Positions 48,250 through 57,423 of a DNA stretch of 64,000 bases are shown here, in pieces (position 1 is the stretch's first letter; each line of letters begins with the position of its first letter). The notes beneath the pieces were generated by a model, which worked only from the letters and a program-made list of their open reading frames with translations, had not been told where the DNA came from and made no database searches. The DNA is from Komagataella phaffii GS115. Taxonomy: Eukaryota; Ascomycota; Pichiomycetes; Pichiales; Pichiaceae. The stretch is from contig NC_012963.1 of assembly GCF_000027005.1 (NCBI RefSeq), forward strand, positions 124,001 through 188,000, given 5' to 3'. The position numbers and the translations under genes were made by a program.

Positions 48250-49629
48250 ATGTCTACCACTCCTCGAAGTAGATCAGATACCATATCTCCCCAGACTGCC
48301 GAGCTGATAGACAAGCCTGAGCAAGATCTCAAACCCTTGTCTAAGGAGCCCAAGAAACCAATGAGTTTGGCAGAACAGCGCAGACTCATTGAAAACGAGT
48401 TCGACTTGGAGATTCTCTTGAAACATAGGGAGTTGAACCTTGTTGATGAAGAAATGAACAAAGTAGAGGCTCAGATGATTGCTTTGAGAAACCATTACAA
48501 TATTCCGGTTGAAGACAAGCTAGAACGAGAGCCAAAAGATTTCACAGAAAAGTACTTGAATTTACTGTCAAAATACAAGAACGAAGCGCAGGAACGATCA
48601 AATAACCAAGAAGCACAATATACCAGCTCCCCCTCAGAGTTTTCATATAGAACAAGATCGCAAACGTCGTCTTTGCGCCCCATTGGATCGAAGTTTCTCG
48701 CCAGTAGTGGCAAATGTATATATAGGAGGTCAGACGGCGTTTTAGTCCAATTGACTTGTAAGAATTGTGAAAGAACAAATTTCTCCAGTGCTCAGGGATT
48801 CTTAAATCATTGCAGAATTGCGCATAACCAAGAGTTTACTTCGCAAGACAATGCAGCCTTAATATGCGGTGAAACACTTCCGGACGAAGAACAAGATAAA
48901 GAAGGGTTAGATACCGTGATAGAATTACGGAAACAAAATCTGGATCCAAGTAAGAATCTGGCGAAGCCACAATTGATCTTCACTGGTGATAGCAAGGGCG
49001 ATGTAGGGGCTCATTCAACAACCTCAACCTCTTCGCCACCTTTAACAGAAAGACCAGCTTCTGCTCCCCGTAAACTTTCATCACCCGGCGCCGGTGCAAA
49101 TGTCACTAAAACTAAAAGTACACAGCATTTAAAACAGAAGTTCAAGAACAATCCTGAATTCGAAGACCTGTTAAAAGATACAACGTCTGAAGTTTTACGT
49201 TCACATTTACTGGACGACGAAGAGGAGGATATAAATGCCAATCAGAATTTGACGGACGAAAACAAGAATCTTCTTAAGGAAGCCAAGAGGATGAATTTGA
49301 AATTGTCTAAGCCCACTAATGTGGAAAGGCCCAGATCATCTTCATCTTCTGCGGGTGCAAATTCTCAGAGACATCGAAGAAAATCAAGAGGTGGGGTAGG
49401 GCTACGTAAGAGAGAAGCATCTCCGGGAGAGCAAGAGGATCTTCCCAAATTGAGACTCAAGTTGAACGTGAATCCAACTACTCCTTCACCATCAGAAGAT
49501 ACGGATGCGTCAAATACGACGAAAGTCAAAGCAGAGGATACGGTTCCTCAGCCAAATATTGAGCCCAAGAAGCCAGGACATATGAGGACTCGAAGCAAGG
49601 TCAACTTAGCAGAATCACCTGGCATTTAG
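48250..49629 (+). CDS. AHC1: Ahc1-like zinc-finger protein (ADA acetyltransferase complex)
   Basis: The 459-residue protein has an N-terminal helical segment (SLAEQRRLIENEFDLEILL), a central zinc-finger-like block from about residue 155 and a long disordered basic/acidic C-terminus. The central block reads YRRSDGVLVQLTCKNCERTN and then SSAQGFLNHCRIAHNQEF, with C-x2-C and H-C-x3-H ligands. The block is typical of a fungal family that includes Ahc1, a subunit specific to the ADA form of the Gcn5 complex. The assignment also rests on neighbours: SFM1 and DDL1 are YOR021C and YOR022C, and AHC1 is YOR023C. Much of the protein is low-complexity, so similarity outside the finger is weak. Confidence 0.65.
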   Translation: MSTTPRSRSDTISPQTAELIDKPEQDLKPLSKEPKKPMSLAEQRRLIENEFDLEILLKHRELNLVDEEMNKVEAQMIALRNHYNIPVEDKLEREPKDFTEKYLNLLSKYKNEAQERSNNQEAQYTSSPSEFSYRTRSQTSSLRPIGSKFLASSGKCIYRRSDGVLVQLTCKNCERTNFSSAQGFLNHCRIAHNQEFTSQDNAALICGETLPDEEQDKEGLDTVIELRKQNLDPSKNLAKPQLIFTGDSKGDVGAHSTTSTSSPPLTERPASAPRKLSSPGAGANVTKTKSTQHLKQKFKNNPEFEDLLKDTTSEVLRSHLLDDEEEDINANQNLTDENKNLLKEAKRMNLKLSKPTNVERPRSSSSSAGANSQRHRRKSRGGVGLRKREASPGEQEDLPKLRLKLNVNPTTPSPSEDTDASNTTKVKAEDTVPQPNIEPKKPGHMRTRSKVNLAESPGI

Positions 49630-49742
49630 GTAAGCTTACTCCTTTGATTGATCTTTTATCAATCCAAGATGATCGCGCATATTTTTGCGAGGCCCTTTTC
49701 TTTTCTCTCTTTTTCAGTCGTAACCTATCTGTTACTCCCACT

Positions 49743-50351
49743 ATGAAATACATTATTGAACACATGGAACCGGGATTCACTCCTTGGGTGGTTCTAGAAT
49801 ACTCTACAATCATTAAGGAAGTAGGTAAAGAGAATTTGATCCTTACTTCTTTGCCAGAAGGAACAACAGAAGCGGATATTCCACAGGAGTTAATAGATCT
49901 TGGAATACAGTGGACCACTGATGAATGTATAAGCATTGCAGAGAGTAGACAGAGTTTATGTCTTTTAGATCCTGCAGCATCTCAAGACTTAACACCTTCA
50001 GATTCTGAGAAGTTTGAGTATTTCGTGTTTGGAGGTATTTTGGGTGATCATCCCCCAAGAGATAGAACTGGCGAACTGAGAAAGAAATATGGCCTTGAAG
50101 GTCGCAGGTTGGGTGAGTTGCAGATGACCACTGACACAGCTGTTCGCTCAACCCAATTAATAATACAAAATCAAATCAAATTTGAGGATATAACTTTCAT
50201 CGATTACCCAGAAATCCGTTTCAACAGGTATGAGGCTACAGAGATGCCATTCAGATATGTTATGGATAAAACTGGAAAACCTATCCTTCCAGATGGGATG
50301 ATAGCTTTAATCAAAAAAGACACCGAACAATCGTTGGATGATCTATTGTAA
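49743..50351 (+). CDS. SFM1: SPOUT methyltransferase Sfm1 (Rps3 arginine)
   Basis: Sfm1 is a SPOUT-fold methyltransferase that modifies an arginine of ribosomal protein Rps3. I chose the ATG at 49743 (MKYIIEHMEPGFTPWVVLEY), which matches the family start; the upstream in-frame extension is not conserved. The 202-residue protein (213 in S. cerevisiae) has ENLILTSLPEGTTEADIP, CLLDPAASQDL, FVFGGILGDHPPRDRTGELR, GRRLGELQMTTDTAVRSTQL and EATEMPFRYVMDKTGKPILP, with the knot region at GGILGDHPPRDRT. It ends QSLDDLL. It converges on DDL1 with a 43-bp gap. Confidence 0.95.
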   Translation: MKYIIEHMEPGFTPWVVLEYSTIIKEVGKENLILTSLPEGTTEADIPQELIDLGIQWTTDECISIAESRQSLCLLDPAASQDLTPSDSEKFEYFVFGGILGDHPPRDRTGELRKKYGLEGRRLGELQMTTDTAVRSTQLIIQNQIKFEDITFIDYPEIRFNRYEATEMPFRYVMDKTGKPILPDGMIALIKKDTEQSLDDLL

Positions 50352-50394
50352 ATATATATTGTTAAGAATTATTAATTATTCTCTTTCCGGCCTT

Positions 50395-52539
50395 TCATAA
50401 CCATTCGTTATCATCGTCACCAGATGACATAAGGACTGCACTTTTGGAAACAAGTTGGGATTTACTTTTTGGGGACAACAACTCACGTAAAACAAATGCT
50501 GTTAGATCCTTATTTTCAAAGTATGTTGTATGGGCCTTGATAGCGTTTATAATTGAAATATCAAACAGTCCTTCACTGAGACAATAGTCCACTCTCCCGC
50601 TGTAATTCAATTGTTTTATTACCTTCAAACTTTCGGCAGAAATGTCTACTCTAGTCGACTTTGAACTAGATGACTTCTTATACGACTCTTCGGGTGAATC
50701 TGAGGAAAGATTTTCAGTCTCAGGCTTCTTACTATCCAGAAGTAGCAGTTCTCCAATAGATTTGTTTCCAAACAGTTTACTTATGTTATTGGTCAATTTG
50801 TCTCCAAATTCGTCACCAAAATCTGTAATCTCTTTCAACTGAGAATCAAATCCAGATTTATTAGCAAATGGAACCGGAGAAGGCTTGAATTTGGTAAATT
50901 CAGACCTAATTAAAGGCTCTACTCTGTACCCAATTGAGTCACAGGGGTGGAAAATGTTATAGAAATTTTCACACTTTGGCCCTACACAAGGTCTTTCCAG
51001 CACTTCCTTGTCGATATCATTAACAGACACCAAATTTTCCTCGGATCTAGGAGCAATATTTTGCCTTTTTAATAGACTGAAAACGCCCAACGGAGAACCC
51101 AATGCGAAATAATTTTCTACCTTAAACTTGAGGTATCTTTTATGATCAAAGTTTGGGTCTTCAAAGTTTAAGTTATCAGGCTGTTTGCATAGAATATCAA
51201 AAAAAATTGCACTTCCCAAAGAATGACCAACGAAAGATACTTTTCCATTCCATCCTGGATTGTTTTGTAAAAACTTGTCATAAACATCATTACATTGCTG
51301 TACGACAGATGAGAGGATTCGTTTCTTGTACCAACTATCATAATAAAGCAATATGTCTAAAACAACATTACCGAGAAGATTTCTCAAAGGCCTTAAAGCA
51401 TCAACCGTGATATCAGAAACAGAGGGAAGTTTTTTGACTCCATCATTTTCGTCTATCACGCTGATTGGCTCATCAATTGAAAACCCTAAGTTATACCTCC
51501 AGATAACTGGTAAAACTTGAATGCCATGGTTACTTGCAGAAGGGCTAATCTCTTGTAACTCTGAGTCCTCTTTCAATGCAGTAGCAAGTCCCTTCCTAAA
51601 GATATTTATGTCATGAATAAAGTTCACACTCTCCAGTTTAGTTCCTAGAGATTGACCAATGCCATGGCAACATAACACTATATGATTAATGTCACGCTTG
51701 GTATCTTTGTCTTCCTTAGCAAAGTCATTTTTCATGTGGTATTCCATTTTTTCTTCAGCTTGGTCACTCTTGGCATTCTTATCAATTGCAGTATCAGTGA
51801 AAAAATTTATGAATGAGTAGTCTCCAAAGGCAGAAGTGGATCCCTTATTTACCTGTGCTTTATCCTTTTCTTTGGCTTTGTAACCTCTCTCAATCTTATA
51901 GTCCGAAAAAATAGACTTTTTCAACTCATCCGCCAATGGATTCAGCAATTGAATCAAAAGTTTTGAGCTTTTAGGTAGTATAAAAACAGTTTTATCGTCC
52001 TTGAATAATACAAGTTTCTTTGGTGATTGAGATTCAGACGAGCCGAATGTTTCTGTTATTGTGGTAGTCAAGTCTTCACTCTTCTCTATCGGGGACAACT
52101 CTGACGTTTTGTCGTCTAATTCAAATAACATCTGATCCTCTTCCTTGCCCAATTTATCCTTCAAAGCTTGGTATTGTTTCTCGATAAGATCTGCCAACCG
52201 TTGATCAATCGGGGTTCCATTAGAAAACCATATTCCTCTTCTGACCTCGTACACCGGGCCTTGCCAGTATATGGGGTATAATTGCCTGGACCTTATATCG
52301 CAATTGAACAGCCTATCCTCCAACACTTGCAACACGGTCTTGTCTCCATCTTTGAAAGACTTTTCTAACAAAGAATTATCCGAATCATTGAATGGTAGAA
52401 ATTTTTGGGGTGGTTTAGTCTGAGTGTACTTGAATTGCTCCGGTTTCGAAATCGGAACATCAACGGCATAAAACCATCTAGCATTGACTCTAAGATGGCT
52501 CAGGACTGAGAACTGTCTTCTTACCGAGATTGGGAACAT
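50395..52539 (-). CDS. DDL1: DDHD-domain phospholipase A1 Ddl1
   Basis: Ddl1 is a mitochondrial/lipid-remodelling phospholipase A1 of the PA-PLA1 family. The 714-residue protein starts MFPISVRRQFSVLSHLRVNA, a plausible mitochondrial presequence. It has WWE-like YPIYWQGPVYEVRRGIWF, HIVLCCHGIGQSLG, and the nucleophile elbow VGHSLGSA with Ser440. The C-terminal DDHD domain has ENYFALGSPLGVF, the FHPCDSIGYRVEPLI aspartate, a second aspartate in GRVDYCL and the histidine in KAHTTYFENKDL. The S. cerevisiae protein is of similar size. With AHC1 and SFM1 it matches YOR021-023C, though the order and orientation are rearranged. Confidence 0.93.
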   Translation of the reverse strand: MFPISVRRQFSVLSHLRVNARWFYAVDVPISKPEQFKYTQTKPPQKFLPFNDSDNSLLEKSFKDGDKTVLQVLEDRLFNCDIRSRQLYPIYWQGPVYEVRRGIWFSNGTPIDQRLADLIEKQYQALKDKLGKEEDQMLFELDDKTSELSPIEKSEDLTTTITETFGSSESQSPKKLVLFKDDKTVFILPKSSKLLIQLLNPLADELKKSIFSDYKIERGYKAKEKDKAQVNKGSTSAFGDYSFINFFTDTAIDKNAKSDQAEEKMEYHMKNDFAKEDKDTKRDINHIVLCCHGIGQSLGTKLESVNFIHDINIFRKGLATALKEDSELQEISPSASNHGIQVLPVIWRYNLGFSIDEPISVIDENDGVKKLPSVSDITVDALRPLRNLLGNVVLDILLYYDSWYKKRILSSVVQQCNDVYDKFLQNNPGWNGKVSFVGHSLGSAIFFDILCKQPDNLNFEDPNFDHKRYLKFKVENYFALGSPLGVFSLLKRQNIAPRSEENLVSVNDIDKEVLERPCVGPKCENFYNIFHPCDSIGYRVEPLIRSEFTKFKPSPVPFANKSGFDSQLKEITDFGDEFGDKLTNNISKLFGNKSIGELLLLDSKKPETENLSSDSPEESYKKSSSSKSTRVDISAESLKVIKQLNYSGRVDYCLSEGLFDISIINAIKAHTTYFENKDLTAFVLRELLSPKSKSQLVSKSAVLMSSGDDDNEWL

Positions 52540-52665
52540 CCAATAGCAAGCAAGAAGGTACAGTTGGAAGAAAAAAACTAACCCGGTAAACGGTCAAACG
52601 ATGAACAAAAGGAATGAATTTAAACTATGTACAAATATCTCATTTTTCGATAATCAGTATGCATA

Positions 52666-53124
52666 CTATTTGGGGGGCTCATCGTCCAAAATACCCGTTG
52701 AGCGCTCCGCCTCCAGACGGGCCCTTGCAAGTCGAGCCCTTTCCTTATTCCTTTTAGTTTCCTGGTCGCGCCTTTCTAGCTCCTGGATCCATAAGTCCTG
52801 TCTATGTTGAGCCTTCTCCCTAGCAAGGTCTTCATCTGTCTTTCTTTGCGTGACTTGCTGTCTGTCGTAAATGTAACTACCTCCTACAAGGGCCACAAGA
52901 GTCAAACCTTGCAGGCCCACTCTCCAACGGAACCATTTTTGAGCATTCACTCGGTCCCCGGTTCTAACACCTTTTGCTGCCAGAGCGACAGCAACACAGG
53001 TAGCCAAACAACCAATAGGCACCAAAGGCTGCTGTTTGCATCTGAACCAGATCTTGTCCAAAATGGACATGTCTTCGAATTCGTCCTTCTTATCAAACGA
53101 TGATGGGTAATTGACTGAAGCCAT
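52666..53124 (-). CDS. RCF1: respiratory supercomplex factor Rcf1
   Basis: Rcf1 is a mitochondrial inner-membrane HIG1-domain protein that supports cytochrome oxidase assembly and III-IV supercomplexes. The ATG at 53124 ([20 protein letters not shown]) is chosen over an upstream in-frame Met, since the family starts close to this point. The 152-residue protein (159 in S. cerevisiae) has [22 protein letters not shown] and the second helix [22 protein letters not shown] long charged C-terminal helix ([19 protein letters not shown]) follows. It lies downstream of and in the same orientation as KGD2; both are mitochondrial. Confidence 0.94.
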   Translation of the reverse strand: MASVNYPSSFDKKDEFEDMSILDKIWFRCKQQPLVPIGCLATCVAVALAAKGVRTGDRVNAQKWFRWRVGLQGLTLVALVGGSYIYDRQQVTQRKTDEDLAREKAQHRQDLWIQELERRDQETKRNKERARLARARLEAERSTGILDDEPPK

Positions 53125-53342
53125 GGTATTAGATGATAAGAAGTGAGAGATAGTTTCAAGAAAACGACAGAATTCATATCCCTCATTTCTCGCGAAGCCC
53201 ATCATCTCCGTCTTTTACTGGTGTACCTACTCAGGTGTAGCATCTACTCTCTACAACGGGTTCTCTCTAAAAGGCAGTTCATTAGAATCGTAGAACAATA
53301 AATATCACAAAGATCTTATTTAAAAAAGCTCAGTTCAGTCTC

Positions 53343-54668
53343 TTACATGAGCAACATCTTGCGTGGATCTTCAATGAGCTCCTTGATCGTCTTGAGGAAA
53401 ATAACACCCTCTCTACCATCCATCATACGGTGATCGTAAGTCAAAGCAAGGTACATCATTGGACGGGCCTCAATCTTACCTCCGGCAACAACAACTGGCC
53501 TCTGTTTAACTCCGTGTAGACCCAGAACAGCAGTCTGAGGAATATTGATGATTGGTGTTCCGTATAACGAGCCAAATACACCTCCGTTGGAGATTGTAAA
53601 GGTTCCACCGGCCATGTCCTCTAGAGTTAACTTACCATCTCTAGCTTTCTTACCCAAATTGGAGATCTCTTTCTCTATATCCAAAACAGATAAAGATTCG
53701 ACGTTACGTACCACCGGCGTAACAAGTCCCTTTGGAGTAGCCACGGCAATGGAAATGTCCATGTAATCACGGTAGACAATGGTATCATTGTTTTCAATTG
53801 CAGCGTTAACAGATGGAATGTCCTTGGCGGCAAGGGCGGAAGCACGGGAAAAGGCACCCATGAATCCGAATTTAATGCCAGTCTTCTCCAAAAATTCATC
53901 CTTGTACAACTTACGCATTTCCATTAAGGAGGTCATGTCCACCTCGTTAAAAGTAGTCAAGGAAGCGTTAGTGTCTTGAGATTCCTTTAGTCTCTCTGCA
54001 ATACGTAGTCTCATACGGTTCATTTTAATTCGCTCTTCATTTCTTGAGAAAGTGCCAGCTTTTGGGGCAGAAGTCTCCTCCTTAGTCTGTTTTGGAGTTT
54101 CCTTTTTTGCTGGAGCTGCTGGTTCAGCAGTTTTTGGGGGAGGGGCCCAAGCTGCGGCAGGGGGTTCCTCCTTCTTTTCCGTAGATGAAGCTGGGGCTGC
54201 CTCTTCAGTCTTCTTCTCACCAGGCTCTTCAGCTTTTGGGGCTGCGGCGGCACCTTCAGGTTTGGCACCAGGTTCAACCTTGAACAGATCCTGTCCAACC
54301 TCGACGGTATCTTCCTCGGCAGCTAAAAGTTCAGTTATGGTACCAGCCACTGGGGAATTGACCTCAACATCGATCTTATCCGTTTCGATGGTAGCAACCA
54401 CCTCATCGGCAGCCACATAATCACCTACTTTCTTTAAGAACTGTGACAGGGTTCCCTCTGTAATAGACTCGGCCATATCTGGAACTTTCACAGTTTGTGA
54501 TTGAAATCTAATCAACTGAAGAGACCTGGGGGCAATGAGACGTGGGTTGCGGATAGAAGCAGCGCCCATAAATTTGGGTGCAGTTTGAAGGAATCTTCTA
54601 GAGGCCATTGGGGTCACTGGTAAGGACACCTTAACCTGCTTGACTAAGCGAGCTGATTTAGAAAACAT
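53343..54668 (-). CDS. KGD2: dihydrolipoamide succinyltransferase (E2 of 2-oxoglutarate dehydrogenase)
   Basis: Kgd2 transfers the succinyl group to CoA in the TCA cycle. The 441-residue protein has an Arg/Ser-rich mitochondrial presequence. Its single lipoyl domain is at about 58-133 ([20 protein letters not shown], lipoyl Lys98 in ETDKID). An Ala/Pro/Glu/Lys-rich linker follows, without the peripheral-subunit-binding domain seen in bacterial E2, as in other eukaryotic Kgd2. The catalytic domain ends [12 protein letters not shown] with active-site H413 and D417. The S. cerevisiae length is 463. A CCAAT box lies about 180 bp upstream. Confidence 0.97.
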   Translation of the reverse strand: MFSKSARLVKQVKVSLPVTPMASRRFLQTAPKFMGAASIRNPRLIAPRSLQLIRFQSQTVKVPDMAESITEGTLSQFLKKVGDYVAADEVVATIETDKIDVEVNSPVAGTITELLAAEEDTVEVGQDLFKVEPGAKPEGAAAAPKAEEPGEKKTEEAAPASSTEKKEEPPAAAWAPPPKTAEPAAPAKKETPKQTKEETSAPKAGTFSRNEERIKMNRMRLRIAERLKESQDTNASLTTFNEVDMTSLMEMRKLYKDEFLEKTGIKFGFMGAFSRASALAAKDIPSVNAAIENNDTIVYRDYMDISIAVATPKGLVTPVVRNVESLSVLDIEKEISNLGKKARDGKLTLEDMAGGTFTISNGGVFGSLYGTPIINIPQTAVLGLHGVKQRPVVVAGGKIEARPMMYLALTYDHRMMDGREGVIFLKTIKELIEDPRKMLLM

Positions 54669-54972
54669 TATGGGGATGTTAACGAATGGTTGGTGGAAGA
54701 AGAGAGGAAATGAATTTCTGACGCTGTCGCAAAGGATTTTAACATCTCGGATCCGTGTCTTTTAAGACATAGGTTCCTGATAGGCGGAGTTCGCGCTGGG
54801 CAAGAAGGAACATTCCCGGGCGCCGGGTCTAGGATCCGAGTGATATTGGTAAGAACACTTGTAATTAAAGTATGGGCGGTCGGAGGTGCAGAGAAGAGTG
54901 GAAGGAGGAAGCGCGACAGAGAGTGCATTAGCTTCCTGTTTGGCGCTTCCAAGGTCCTCCTGAGAACAAATA
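54669..54972. promoter_or_regulatory. divergent KGD2/USB1-like promoter region
   Basis: These 304 bp separate KGD2 from the USB1-like gene. ATTGGT at 54845-54850 (ACCAAT on the KGD2 strand) is a candidate HAP site. A GC-rich patch (CCCGGGCGCCGGG) lies near 54820. No gene is seen. Confidence 0.4.
54845..54850 (-). promoter_or_regulatory. candidate HAP (CCAAT) box for KGD2
   Basis: ACCAAT on the minus strand lies about 180 bp upstream of KGD2. KGD2 is under HAP control in S. cerevisiae, but the flank matches the consensus only partly. Confidence 0.35.
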
Positions 54973-55668
54973 ATGGATCTGGGGTATGATTCGGAGGACG
55001 AAGATGACACAGAGATGGACGATTTGCTGAAACAACAACAAGAGCATAGGAAATATTATGATGGAAAGGTTGTTGGGATGTATAATAAAGTCTCTCTTTT
55101 CATCTTCGTTAATATTCCATTAGCTGAAAAAGAGATGGTGGGTATTACAAAATTGGTTGGGCAGATAAACCAACTGTTCAATGACACATATCTGTGTTTT
55201 GAGCCCTTAGAGAGCCCGTTGCATATAAGTTTATCGCAGAACTTGCATTTTCAAACTGAAGACGAAAAAGACAGATTTTGCCAGGACTTGTCACTTGAAA
55301 GTTTTCAGGAAAACCCTGTCAGGTTAAAGACAAAAGCACCATACTTATTTCAAAGCATCACTTCTAGAAAAATATTCTTATCAATCAAACTTGGCGGCGA
55401 GTCGTTGGGTCGCCTGGGCACAATTGTTGGCCAGATTAACCAACGTATACATAGTTACTTCAAGGCACAAGAGTCACACTTGGCCTACCCGCCAGATAAC
55501 CTGCACATCTCCATTGGAGTATTCAATCCTACCACGAGGGTGTCATCCAAAGACTTAGATGACTTCAATAGGAGACTCTCACGATGGAACGATAATAGTT
55601 CTACTGGCACTAATCTTTTCCCGGAGATTTGGCTCTCATCGCCCCAGTGCTCAACGATCGGGGTATAG
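54973..55668 (+). CDS. USB1-like 2H phosphoesterase (second copy in window)
   Basis: The 231-residue protein has an acidic start MDLGYDSEDEDDTEMDDLL, then VSLFIFVNIPLAEKEMVGIT, HISLSQNLHF at 84-93, RKIFLSIKLGGESLGRLGTI and DNLHISIGVF with the second HxS at 178-180. Two HxS tetrapeptides about 94 residues apart with the intervening FLSIKL strand are the pattern of Usb1, which trims oligo(U) from U6 snRNA 3' ends. The C-terminus ends at IWLSSPQCSTIGV and lacks the last family strand. Another USB1-type gene at 60470-61345 sits next to ACE2, the S. cerevisiae position of USB1. I therefore leave the symbol empty. Which copy trims U6 is unknown. Confidence 0.65.
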   Translation: MDLGYDSEDEDDTEMDDLLKQQQEHRKYYDGKVVGMYNKVSLFIFVNIPLAEKEMVGITKLVGQINQLFNDTYLCFEPLESPLHISLSQNLHFQTEDEKDRFCQDLSLESFQENPVRLKTKAPYLFQSITSRKIFLSIKLGGESLGRLGTIVGQINQRIHSYFKAQESHLAYPPDNLHISIGVFNPTTRVSSKDLDDFNRRLSRWNDNSSTGTNLFPEIWLSSPQCSTIGV

Positions 55669-55884
55669 GTGCCACTCCGAAAAGTAAGCCGCACGATGCT
55701 TCCAAGATGGACAGGCCCTAAGCTCATCGACTGCGCGTTCCGTATCCCCCACTGCCACTGCGGACTCCCCCGCCACGAAACCTGCGATTGGAATCCAGAC
55801 GAAGATCACAGAACTGTTCGCGAATGTGACCCCTACATCTCCAAACTTGAACTGCTCTTCTACGCAACTAGTATTCATTTGCAA

Positions 55885-56232
55885 ATGTCAGATCCAATGG
55901 ACCCATTATCTGAAGTAAAAGACCCATCTGTTGATGAATCAAAGCTTACTGAGCAGGAGCTCAAACTTTACAGAATGTACGGAAAGATTCCGAAACGTTC
56001 AGAGATTTTAAAGTCCAAATTCAAGGACAGGAAGTTTTTTGACTCTGGCGACTACGCCATGTCCAAAGCTGGAGTAAAGCAAGGGGTGGAAGTGAACTCA
56101 TCACTGAATCCACTCAAGTTGTCTGGTATTGAAGAAATCAGCAGGGTGAACAGGAATTCTATCTGTAACGTCAATAACCCACTTGTTAACGGCAAGTCTC
56201 ATTTGGAACGAGAGTCTACGAATGATCAGTAG
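55885..56232 (+). CDS. IGO1: endosulfine-family PP2A inhibitor (Igo1/Igo2)
   Basis: Igo proteins are phosphorylated by Rim15 and then inhibit PP2A-Cdc55, stabilising mRNAs at entry to quiescence. The 115-residue protein from the ATG at 55885 (MSDPMDPLSEVKDPSVDESK) has LTEQELKLYRMYGKIPKRSE and the hallmark FFDSGDYAMSKAG with the phosphoserine at residue 54. An in-frame ATG at 55696 would add 63 Cys/His-containing residues absent from the family, so I prefer 55885. It converges on NSG1, as IGO2 (YHR132W-A) neighbours NSG1 (YHR133C); the IGO1/IGO2 pair is post-duplication in S. cerevisiae. Confidence 0.93.
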   Translation: MSDPMDPLSEVKDPSVDESKLTEQELKLYRMYGKIPKRSEILKSKFKDRKFFDSGDYAMSKAGVKQGVEVNSSLNPLKLSGIEEISRVNRNSICNVNNPLVNGKSHLERESTNDQ

Positions 56233-56336
56233 CGTAATATTTTGGAATTGATCACACAAACATATATATATATATAGGTAATGGATGGGAGTATGGATTT
56301 CTATGATAATTGTAGTTCCCTTTATTTTCTCATCTT

Positions 56337-57218
56337 TTATTGGAAGAAGTATCTACCCAATTTCCCAAAAATAATACTTGCAAGAAATACGAAGGACCCA
56401 ACCCAAAGCACTCGGGCATACGCTTCGGTGTCATGAGAATGAATGAAGCTGTAATCCTTGGGAATTGTGTCATCAAAGCCTACTGCAATTGAAAGAATGA
56501 TGGAGACCAAAGATATTATGGTTGACGTCAAAAATCCTCCAAGGGTGCCGTCAAGTAGTAGCCAAAGACATGGATTCAGAAGTGACCACGCCAACGATGC
56601 CTGAAATGCTGACGTCCACTCCAACTTACGCAATCCAAAACAGATTCCAACCAGAGAAACCGAAGCCCGCATAATTAGACCCAGGTCATTGCTTCCTCTC
56701 GATTTATTAGAGTTTTTTGAACTAAACCCTAAAGCACGTTCGATAAAAATAGGAAGCACTGCCAATATGATACCTTCAGTGGCATTACTGATGTAGTACG
56801 AGTACTCATCAAATATTTCGTTGCTTTCGAAACGGAAATGGAACTTATGGGCCACAGACTTAATGATGTTCTTAAAAATAAAAAATAACTTGAAATTAGT
56901 CAAGTCCGGCAGTATTCCTCTATTATCATGAGTATGTTCAGATACTTTGATGAAAACGTTACCCAAAACTCCAATGATCAGCAAATGATAGGCCAATTTT
57001 GCTAACTGAATGTAAATGGGTGGTTTTGGCTGATGTCCGACGACCGTATCATAGTCGTCCACATGTGATGTGTGTTTGCTGATATTGTCATTCAATTCAT
57101 CATAAATACTGTTGTCTTCGTTGTCCTTATTAATATCCTTATACAGCCCAAAAAGCTCAGGTTCAACAAGGCTTGACTTGGATTCATTCCGGGGTGAATT
57201 TGACCCAGACTCTGTCAT
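56337..57218 (-). CDS. NSG1: INSIG-family ER protein Nsg1
   Basis: Nsg1 is the yeast INSIG relative that stabilises HMG-CoA reductase Hmg2 in the ER membrane. The ATG at 57218 (MTESGSNSPRNESKSSLVEP) gives 293 residues (291 in S. cerevisiae); the longer frame starts with TTG. After a polar N-terminus there are about six hydrophobic segments. One contains the INSIG block CFGLRKLEWTSAFQASLAWS followed by LLNPCLWLLLDGTLGGFL, and the last spans VLWVGSFVFLASIIFGKLG. It converges on IGO1. Confidence 0.9.
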   Translation of the reverse strand: MTESGSNSPRNESKSSLVEPELFGLYKDINKDNEDNSIYDELNDNISKHTSHVDDYDTVVGHQPKPPIYIQLAKLAYHLLIIGVLGNVFIKVSEHTHDNRGILPDLTNFKLFFIFKNIIKSVAHKFHFRFESNEIFDEYSYYISNATEGIILAVLPIFIERALGFSSKNSNKSRGSNDLGLIMRASVSLVGICFGLRKLEWTSAFQASLAWSLLNPCLWLLLDGTLGGFLTSTIISLVSIILSIAVGFDDTIPKDYSFIHSHDTEAYARVLWVGSFVFLASIIFGKLGRYFFQ

Positions 57219-57423
57219 TTTTGGTGAGTTGTTGAGTGATGGTCTAAGTGGAGGAGAAGTGCGCAATTGCTGGTGGCGCGAGTGTGCATCCTAGCGAGGC
57301 CTGGGGAACTAAACGAGCAGGAGATCATCCACCGAAAAATAGCTTCTGCAGGGAGGAAGGAGTACGAGAGAATCAAGACTTCCCCTCTTAAATTGAAAAT
57401 CATATATCGTTTAGTCTGACTAG

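Noticed and set aside
54052..54420. 122-codon Ala/Ser-rich ORF antisense to KGD2
   Set aside because: Produced by the Ala/Pro/Glu linker codons of KGD2 read in reverse.
56262..56276. Short TA dinucleotide run between IGO1 and NSG1
   Set aside because: Only about 15 bp, an ordinary AT-rich 3' region.
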